This document shows, piece after piece, positions 9,159 to 14,728 of a stretch of DNA of 64,000 nucleotides. Both the position numbers and the translations under genes were made by a program. Each line of letters begins with the position of its first letter. The stretch's first letter is position 1. Source of the DNA: Chthoniobacter flavus Ellin428 (lineage in GTDB: Bacteria; Verrucomicrobiota; Verrucomicrobiia; Chthoniobacterales; Chthoniobacteraceae); the NCBI RefSeq assembly GCF_000173075.1, contig NZ_ABVL01000024.1, positions 175 to 64,174 on the forward strand, given 5' to 3'. The notes under the pieces are model-generated. The model ran no database searches. It was given only the letters and a program-made list of their open reading frames with translations, and was not told the origin of the DNA.

Positions 9159-9880
9159 GCGAGAAACTCCTTGTTGCCCTCACCGCCGAGGATGGGCGAT
9201 TCGATCAAGCCGCTCCAGGTGAGGCTGGGCAGCGTGGCGACGAAGGCGCGAATCTTCTCCACGGCCTGCTGATGCAGCGTGGAATCGCGGACGACGCCGC
9301 CTTTGCCCACGTCCTCCTTGCGGAGTTCGAATTGGGGTTTGATCAGAGGGATGATCACGCCGCCATTGCTCAGCAGCGCGACGGCGGGTGGCAAGATCAA
9401 AGTCAATGAAATGAAAGAGACATCGATGACGCAAACCGCGATGGGATCGGGAATATCGTCGCGCGTGAGATGGCGGGCATTGAGCTTTTCGCGCACGACG
9501 ACCCGTGGGTCATTGCGGATTTTCCAGTCGAGCTGGGAGTGGCCCACATCGATGGCGTAAACCTTGGCCGCCCCGTGCTGGAGCAGGCAATCGGTGAAGC
9601 CCCCGGTGCTGGCACCGATATCGAGGCAAATCGCCCCGGTCGGGTCGACGCCGAAGGCCGCCAGGGCTCCCTCCATCTTCAGGCCGCCGCGGCCGACGTA
9701 GCGCTCGGCGGTCTTGACCTGAATGGCCGCGTCTTCGGGCACCCGGGTCCCCGGTTTGTCCGCCCGCTGCTCTCCGATGCTCACCGTCCCGGCCATAATC
9801 GCCCTCTGGGCCTTTTCCCGGGATTCAAAGTAGCCACGGGCGACGAGAAGCTGATCTAAACGTTGTTTTGCAGAGGGCAT
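9134..9880 (-). CDS. tlyA: TlyA family rRNA methyltransferase / hemolysin-like
   Basis: A 248-residue protein with an N-terminal S4 RNA-binding domain (QRLDQLLVARGYFESREKAQ, ~6-60) and an FtsJ-type Rossmann methyltransferase. Visible motifs are YVGRGGLKMEGAL, the SAM loop LDIGASTGGFTDCLLQHGA, VYAIDVGHSQLDWK and the catalytic-type IPLIKPQFE. TlyA 2'-O-methylates rRNA cytidines (16S/23S) in characterised species. The start ATG 9880 (MPSAKQRLDQ) is chosen because the upstream in-frame extension has no homologous character and overlaps the divergent acpP-like gene. Confidence 0.92.
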   Translation of the reverse strand: MPSAKQRLDQLLVARGYFESREKAQRAIMAGTVSIGEQRADKPGTRVPEDAAIQVKTAERYVGRGGLKMEGALAAFGVDPTGAICLDIGASTGGFTDCLLQHGAAKVYAIDVGHSQLDWKIRNDPRVVVREKLNARHLTRDDIPDPIAVCVIDVSFISLTLILPPAVALLSNGGVIIPLIKPQFELRKEDVGKGGVVRDSTLHQQAVEKIRAFVATLPSLTWSGLIESPILGGEGNKEFLACLRAASV

Positions 9881-9956
9881 GAGGTCGAAAGAGCAAATTG
9901 AATCCGTGAAAAGGCTTGAAACCGAATCATTTTCCAAAGAAATACACCGCCCCGCC

Positions 9957-10217
9957 ATGCCAGAAGCTAACCTCCGTGAGGAGATCAAGGAAATGATGGT
10001 TGAGAACCTGATGCTAAAGGTGTCGAAGGACGAGATCGCTGACGATCTACCGCTCTTCGGCCCCGGAGGCCTCGGGCTGGACTCTATTGACGCGTTGGAA
10101 CTCGTCGTCTCGCTGGAGAAGAAGTTCGGCGTGAGCGTGGCCAATTCGGAGACGGCGCGGCAGGCGCTGGCCTCGGTGAATACGATCCACGATTACGTCG
10201 TGGCAAATCGGAAGTAG
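9957..10217 (+). CDS. Stand-alone acyl carrier protein
   Basis: An 86-residue phosphopantetheine-binding protein. The attachment site is Ser43 in LGLDSIDALELVVSLEKKFG. The preceding LPLFGPGGLGLDSI is typical of specialised ACPs found with lipid or polyene pathways rather than the housekeeping AcpP (usually GADSLD). Start at ATG 9957 (MPEANLREEIKEMM). No ketosynthase or acyltransferase is nearby, so partners are elsewhere. It is divergent from tlyA and followed by a candidate structured RNA. Housekeeping AcpP cannot be fully excluded. Confidence 0.88.
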   Translation: MPEANLREEIKEMMVENLMLKVSKDEIADDLPLFGPGGLGLDSIDALELVVSLEKKFGVSVANSETARQALASVNTIHDYVVANRK

Positions 10218-10226
10218 CTGTAGCCG

Positions 10227-10510
10227 CCGTTCAGTTAAACGCAGTCCACATGAACTTCGTTCAGCACAGTGGATGAAAATGGGTTAAGCTGTGAACGGGA
10301 CGTCCTGGCTGGTCCGAGGTCGTAATCTCTGTGGTGTGATAGAACCTGCAACGCAGTCTGACCCGGGCCTCGCAGTCGAACCACAGATTGTTGCCATGAG
10401 CACGCGGAGCAGATTGTCTCCTTAAGCGAGGTCTGGCCAGTCCGGTCGTTTCCATAACCAAGAAGCCGCCATGCACCTCATCCTTGGTAAACCTCCGTGA
10501 CGGGTTTTTT
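10227..10510 (+). ncRNA. Candidate structured RNA, family not recognised
   Basis: The stretch has no convincing ORF but many nested complementary segments. CCGTTCA (10227-10233) pairs with TGAACGG (10292-10298), enclosing TCCAC/GTGGA (10245-10249/10269-10273) with an inner TGAAC-ttc-GTTCA. CTGGCT (10305-10310) pairs with GGCCAG (10435-10440), enclosing CTGTGGT/ACCACAG (10329-10335/10380-10386). ACCAAG/CTTGGT lies at 10457-10462/10483-10488. A short CCG-tga-CGG stem followed by six T's ends it. No match to RNase P, tmRNA or SRP signature sequences was seen. A 6S-like role is possible but unproven. Strand is inferred from the T-run. Confidence 0.35.
10490..10510 (+). terminator. Weak Rho-independent terminator candidate
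   Basis: A short stem CCG-tga-CGG (10495-10497/10501-10503), extendable with bulges by AAA/TTT, runs directly into six T's. It would end either the ACP transcript or the candidate RNA just upstream. The stem is short, so confidence is limited. Confidence 0.35.
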
Positions 10511-10608
10511 CTTCCTCCAATCTATTTTCGGAGCAGAGGCCCCAGCGCGGCGGAGCCGCAACCAAAAGGGAGCCACGAACCTTCGAAAAGACAGGGAAGG
10601 GAAAGTGA

Positions 10609-10673
10609 CCCGCGAATCACCCGAATGACGCGAATGATCTGCCCTCATTCGTGTTATTTGCGTGATTCGCGGG
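10609..10673. repeat. Long hairpin repeat, copy 1 (CGCGAATCAC type)
   Basis: CCCGCGAATCAC (10609-10620) and GTGATTCGCGGG (10662-10673) are perfectly complementary. The inner CGAATGAC..CGAATGA and TCATTCG.GTTATT continue the pairing, giving a nearly continuous ~28-bp stem. It is followed by a linker repeated after copy 2. Confidence 0.85.
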
Positions 10674-10759
10674 CCCAAAATTCTACGCGTCGTGCGGACA
10701 TTTTTATGGTTAGCACTGCAGAGGCGCAGAGAAGAAGTGTCGAGGGGCAGGTGGAGTAA

Positions 10760-10841
10760 AACCGCGAATGGACGCCAATGAACGCGAATAGGGCGGCAAA
10801 CGCAGTTTTCTATTCGCGTTTATTCGTGTCCATTCGCGGTT
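10760..10841. repeat. Long hairpin repeat, copy 2 (ACCGCGAATGGAC type)
   Basis: AACCGCGAATGGAC (about 10760-10773) is complementary to GTCCATTCGCGGTT (10828-10841). The inner AACGCGAATA mirrors TATTCGCGTT (10811-10820). It shares the core CGCGAAT with copy 1 and the same following linker (TTAGCACTGC), so the two look like diverged copies of one unit of about 160 bases. Confidence 0.85.
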
Positions 10842-11177
10842 AAAAAATTTCCGCAAGCTGCGAACACTTTTCGGGTTAGCACTGCGGAGAACGCTGAAGG
10901 CCGCAGAGGAAGAAAGAGGTCGGTGATAGTCACCGTCGGCTGGAAACAGAAAAGACTGGCTCCAGTTTAGCTGGAGCGTTCCCCACTCCGCGGCCAGCGC
11001 GCGAATCACGTCGATTCGCCTGGCAATCGGACATTTACCTTCCCTTTACAAAAAAGCGGTTGTCTTCAAATCAAACCTTAACCGGCGTGGGGTCCACTTA
11101 AGGAAACGAAGGCAATGAGAACGCGCCGCCCCGGTCGCCTTCTCGAGCCGGAGTGAGCCCAAAAAATTCCCCACGTT

Positions 11178-11825
11178 ATGAACCGAATCATCCCGCTACT
11201 CATCCCCGTCGTGGCGCTGGCGGCGAATACGCCGAACATCCGCTACGGAAACAGCGCCTCCACTTCGAACCCCGCTGCCCAATCGTGGGCCGCCTCGGTC
11301 GACGCGGAGAGCAATCAAAAATATAGCGAGGCCCTGGCCGACATGCGCGCCTATCAGCAAGCGGGCGGCGACGCCTTCCTCGCCCTCGAACGCTCCGGCT
11401 GGCTGAGCTATCGCGCGAAAGACTATGCGAAGGCGGAACAGTATTACGGCGAAGCGAGCCGCTCGATTCCCACGGCGATGAATCCCCTGCTCGGCCTATT
11501 GAATACGGCCCAAGCGGAGAACGACGCGCGGAAGATCGAGCGCGCGGCACAATCGCTCCTGCACAACGAGCCTTCGAACTATCGCGCGCAAATGGCGCTC
11601 GCCCAAATGCACCTCGCCAGCCGCGAATACCAGCGCGCGGCCTCCGAATATCGGCGCGTGCTGCTCTACTACCCGGATGATCTCGACGCCACCAGCGGCC
11701 TCGCCTGGTCGGTCTTCTACCTCGGCAACAAACGCGATGCCCTCGCGCTCTTCCACCGCATCCTCACCGTCAGCCCCGACTACACCTACGCGCAGCGCGG
11801 CGTAGAACTGGCCAGCGCCCAATAG
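11178..11825 (+). CDS. Exported TPR protein, first gene of the five-gene operon
   Basis: A 215-residue protein with a short signal peptide (MNRIIPLLIPVVALAA) and then a helical TPR array. Repeats are seen at YSEALADMRAYQQAGGDAFL, SYRAKDYAKAEQYYGEASRS, the ARKIERAAQSLLHNEPSNYR unit, SREYQRAASEYRRVLLYYPD and NKRDALALFHRILTVSPDYT. The likely location is the periplasm or the outer face of the membrane. Eighteen bases separate it from the PqqD-like gene, and all five genes to 16920 are on one strand with minimal gaps. It probably acts as a protein-protein scaffold for that pathway. No enzymatic motif. Confidence 0.8.
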   Translation: MNRIIPLLIPVVALAANTPNIRYGNSASTSNPAAQSWAASVDAESNQKYSEALADMRAYQQAGGDAFLALERSGWLSYRAKDYAKAEQYYGEASRSIPTAMNPLLGLLNTAQAENDARKIERAAQSLLHNEPSNYRAQMALAQMHLASREYQRAASEYRRVLLYYPDDLDATSGLAWSVFYLGNKRDALALFHRILTVSPDYTYAQRGVELASAQ

Positions 11826-11843
11826 CTCAACCTTCATCCCACC

Positions 11844-12089
11844 ATGTCCACACCGCTATCCGATCTCATGCTCAACGACCGCGGATTCGTCTTCGATCCC
11901 GCGAGCGGCGAGACCTTCCAGCTCAACCCCACCGGTCTGCGCATCGTGCGTCTCTTGCAGTCCGGCCTCAGCCACGACGCCGCGCTCACCCAGATGGTCT
12001 CGGAGTTCGAGGTCGATGAGCATACCGCGCAACGCGATTTCAGTGACTTCCTCGAAAACGCCGTTCGCCTCGGCTGGAGGATCGAATAA
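11844..12089 (+). CDS. PqqD-like protein (RiPP-recognition-element fold)
   Basis: An 81-residue protein with the PqqD pattern: an N-terminal beta segment (LNDRGFVFDPASGETFQLNP), the hallmark 'N.TG..I..LL..G' (NPTGLRIVRLLQSGLS), and C-terminal helices (AQRDFSDFLENAVRLGWRIE). In known systems PqqD folds bind a precursor peptide and deliver it to a modifying enzyme. No radical SAM protein or obvious precursor peptide is adjacent. The stop overlaps the start of the ATP-grasp gene (TAATG at 12087-12091), so the two proteins are likely made in equal amounts and may interact. Family call by pattern. Confidence 0.8.
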   Translation: MSTPLSDLMLNDRGFVFDPASGETFQLNPTGLRIVRLLQSGLSHDAALTQMVSEFEVDEHTAQRDFSDFLENAVRLGWRIE

Positions 12090-13255
12090 TGCATTCCCCG
12101 CGTATCGCCGTGAGCGGCCTGCATCGAGGTGAAAATCCCCAGCCGGGAGCGAGCATCGTGCGCAGCCTGCGCCGCCGTTTTCCGAATGCCTTCATCGTCG
12201 GACTCGTCTACGACGCGCTGGAAAGCGGCATCTATGCGGAAGATGGGCCGGATGTGGTCTATCCGATGCCTTATCCGACCAGCGGAGCCACGGCGTTTCT
12301 CCAGCGCCTCGACTCCATCCTGGAAAAGTCGCCGGTGGATTATCTGATTCCTACCCTCGATGCGGAGATCGAGCTGCTGGTGCATCTCGAAGAAGCGCTC
12401 ACCGAGCGTGGCCTGCGGACCTATCTACCGGATAAGGAGATGCTCTCCCATCGGGCCAAGAACCATCTGCCGGAGCTGGCGAAGACGTGCGGTGTTGCCG
12501 TGCCGGATACCCGGCCGGTTTACGACATCGCCGAAGCGCTCGCGGTGGCCGCCGAGTGCGGCTATCCGCTCATGGTAAAAGGCCAGTATTACGACGCGAA
12601 GATGGTGTCGACGGAGCAGGCGCTGTTCGCGGCGGTGTTCAAGCTCTTCTCCGAGTGGGGCGCTCCGGCGATTCTGCAGCGCTGCGTGCGCGGGCCGGAA
12701 TTCAATGCCCTCGGTCTCGGCGACGGCGAAGGCGGCATCGTCGGACTGTGCACCATTCGCAAGACGATCATTAGCAATCAGGGTAAGGGCCTGGGCGGCA
12801 TTACGGTCCTCGATCCACGACTGGATGAATTTTGCACGCGCCTCATCCGCGCACTGCGCTGGCGGGGGCCTTTCGAAATCGAAGCGATGCTGGATGAAGC
12901 ACGCGGCGAATATGTGCTCATCGAGATCAACCCACGCTTCCCCGCCTGGGTGGATTTCCCGTCGATGCTGGGCATCAACTTCCCGGCCGCTCTCGTACAA
13001 ATGATGGACGTGGACCGCAAACCGGCACCGCTACCGCGGTGTGCGCCCGGTCATTTCTACGTGCGCCATCAAGTGGAAGTCGCCGGCCACATCGAGCAAC
13101 TCGCCGCGCTTTCGACAAGTGCGGATTTCGAAGCGCTCGACATGGCGCGTTCGTTGGAGGGAGCCGCTCCGTCGGCGCCCACACCTTTCCCAATCGAAAT
13201 GGGCGATGACGGAGCATCGCCCTCCAATGGATCCGCTCGCCGCCACGCCCACTAG
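12089..13255 (+). CDS. ATP-grasp family ligase
   Basis: A 388-residue enzyme of the carbamoyl-phosphate-synthase-like ATP-grasp superfamily, expected to activate a carboxylate as acyl-phosphate and join it to an amine or thiol. Seen are an N-terminal Rossmann-like domain (IAVSGLHRG...VVYPMPYPTSG, IPTLDAEIELLV), the ATP-binding lysine in YPLMVKGQYYDAK (Lys164), a glycine-rich loop (ISNQGKGLGGITV), and the Mg-binding E...E.NPR set (FEIEAMLDE, LIEINPRFPAW, ~262-285). The last ~80 residues are less conserved. The substrate is unknown. The context, between a PqqD-like protein and a PLP decarboxylase-like enzyme, suggests an amino-acid or peptide acceptor. Confidence 0.85.
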   Translation: MHSPRIAVSGLHRGENPQPGASIVRSLRRRFPNAFIVGLVYDALESGIYAEDGPDVVYPMPYPTSGATAFLQRLDSILEKSPVDYLIPTLDAEIELLVHLEEALTERGLRTYLPDKEMLSHRAKNHLPELAKTCGVAVPDTRPVYDIAEALAVAAECGYPLMVKGQYYDAKMVSTEQALFAAVFKLFSEWGAPAILQRCVRGPEFNALGLGDGEGGIVGLCTIRKTIISNQGKGLGGITVLDPRLDEFCTRLIRALRWRGPFEIEAMLDEARGEYVLIEINPRFPAWVDFPSMLGINFPAALVQMMDVDRKPAPLPRCAPGHFYVRHQVEVAGHIEQLAALSTSADFEALDMARSLEGAAPSAPTPFPIEMGDDGASPSNGSARRHAH

Positions 13256-13270
13256 CTCTTTCCCCTTCCT

Positions 13271-14728
13271 ATGAATCGCCTCCCCTACATTCGCCCCAAT
13301 ATCCAGCGCCTCCAGGCTGGCCCCGTGAATCCCTTCCGCCTCGGCTCCTCTCCGAGCTGCGTGGAAATCGATGGCGTGCCCGTCGCTGAACTCGCGCGTA
13401 ATTACGGCAGCCCGCTGTTCGTCTTCTCGGAAAAAGCGTTGCGCGAAAAATACCGCGAAGCCCACCGCGCTTTCAGCCGGCGCTACCCGGATGTGCAGTT
13501 CGCATGGTCGTACAAGACGAACTATCTGAACGCCATCTGCCGCGTATTTCATCAGGAAGGTTCGATCGCCGAGGTGGTCTCCGGGTTCGAGTACGAGAAG
13601 GCGCGGCGCAACGGCGTCGACGGCTCGAAAATCATCTTCAACGGCCCGCACAAGGAACGTGCCGACCTGGAGCGGGCGGTAAACGAACGTGCGATGATCC
13701 AAGTGGACAACATCGACGAACTGCTGACACTGGCGTCTATCGTGCGCGATCGCACAGAACCGGTATCGATCGCCCTGCGTGTGCATTTGCAGACCGGCAC
13801 GCACACCGTGTGGTCGAAGTTTGGTTTCAACGGCGATGACGGCGAGGTGCTACAGATCATCCGTCGCATCACCACCCTGCACAACCTGCGCCTGCAGGGC
13901 CTGCACTGCCACGTGGGCACGTTCATTCTCGATCCCGAAAACTATCGTGTGGCTGCGCGACGGCTGGTGGAACTGGCCATCGAGGCGGAGAAAATCGGTG
14001 CCGGGCAAATCCGCTATCTGAATCTCGGCGGCGGCTTCGCCTCCCATGCACGGTTGCATTACCAATATCTCCCGCCAGAACAAACGACACCTTCGCTTGA
14101 TCGTTACGCGGAGGCGATTTGTGAAACGATCATCGGCCTTTGGCCCGCCGGTCGTGATCTGCCGCGGCTCTATCTCGAGACCGGGCGCGCGCTGGTCGAC
14201 GACGCGGGCTATCTCATCTCCAGCGTGGTCGCGGTGAAGAAACGTCACCTACCCAGCCAGATGCAGACGGCGATGGCCGCCTACGGAAAATCCGCCGCAG
14301 TGATGCCGCAGGGCAATTCGCGTCACGCACTGGTCCTCGATGCGGGGATCAATCTGCTCTACACGACCGCATGGTATCAGCCGAAGATCCTGCCCGCGCG
14401 CCCCTGCCTGGATACGCCCGAGCCGACCACCGTCTTCGGCTGCCTGTGCATGAATATCGATGTCATTCGCGAGGATGCGCCGCTGCCGAGTCTCACGACC
14501 GGCGACCAGGTCGTGCTCCATCCGGTCGGCGCCTATAACATCACCCAGTCGATGCAATTCATCACCTACCGCCCCGCGGTGGTGATGATCGACAGCGAGC
14601 GCAAGGTGCATGTGATCCGGCGCCGGGAGAATCTCGACTACGTGCAGGAACTCGAGGCCATCCCCGAGCATCTCGCCACGCGCACCGCCGTCTCGCGGCC
14701 CGAACCCCACATCCTCGCCGTGGCATGA
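13271..14728 (+). CDS. PLP-dependent decarboxylase, LysA/ornithine decarboxylase fold
   Basis: A 485-residue fold-type III PLP enzyme. The PLP lysine is in SYKTNYLNAI (Lys82). HCHVGTFI (212-219), LNLGGGFA (251-258, phosphate binding) and LETGRALV (the EPGR equivalent, 302-309) follow the diaminopimelate decarboxylase order. The C-terminal Cys and Tyr positions are represented by FGCLCMNIDV and HPVGAYNITQSM. It has a ~30-residue N-terminal extension and is longer than the usual ~420 residues. Housekeeping lysA is unlikely given the divergent motifs and context. Its start is 15 bases after the ATP-grasp stop, and its stop overlaps the next start (ATGA at 14725). Probably decarboxylates or racemises an amino acid-like substrate of this pathway. 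Confidence 0.85.
   Translation: MNRLPYIRPNIQRLQAGPVNPFRLGSSPSCVEIDGVPVAELARNYGSPLFVFSEKALREKYREAHRAFSRRYPDVQFAWSYKTNYLNAICRVFHQEGSIAEVVSGFEYEKARRNGVDGSKIIFNGPHKERADLERAVNERAMIQVDNIDELLTLASIVRDRTEPVSIALRVHLQTGTHTVWSKFGFNGDDGEVLQIIRRITTLHNLRLQGLHCHVGTFILDPENYRVAARRLVELAIEAEKIGAGQIRYLNLGGGFASHARLHYQYLPPEQTTPSLDRYAEAICETIIGLWPAGRDLPRLYLETGRALVDDAGYLISSVVAVKKRHLPSQMQTAMAAYGKSAAVMPQGNSRHALVLDAGINLLYTTAWYQPKILPARPCLDTPEPTTVFGCLCMNIDVIREDAPLPSLTTGDQVVLHPVGAYNITQSMQFITYRPAVVMIDSERKVHVIRRRENLDYVQELEAIPEHLATRTAVSRPEPHILAVA

Larger units (their letters stand above)
10511..11177. other. Gene-free repeat-rich intergenic stretch
   Basis: No ORF here looks coding. The open frames on the minus strand are translations of the repeats. 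The stretch holds two long hairpins (listed separately), two copies of a linker containing GGTTAGCACTGC (about 10709-10720 and 10874-10885), a short CGGTGA-tag-TCACCG hairpin (10921-10935) and a GCTCCAG/CTGGAGC hairpin (about 10959-10978). The promoter of the five-gene operon must lie near its right end. No clear -10/-35 was recognised. Confidence 0.6.

Noticed and set aside
10227-10510. Known RNA (RNase P, tmRNA, SRP)
   Set aside because: The conserved signature sequences of these families (e.g. GAGGAAAGTCC for RNase P, GGAAGGAAGCA for SRP) are absent.
10710-11009. 99-codon minus-strand open frame
   Set aside because: It translates the hairpin repeat (contains FNREWTRINANRK from the repeat arm) and has no start context; treated as repeat, not gene.
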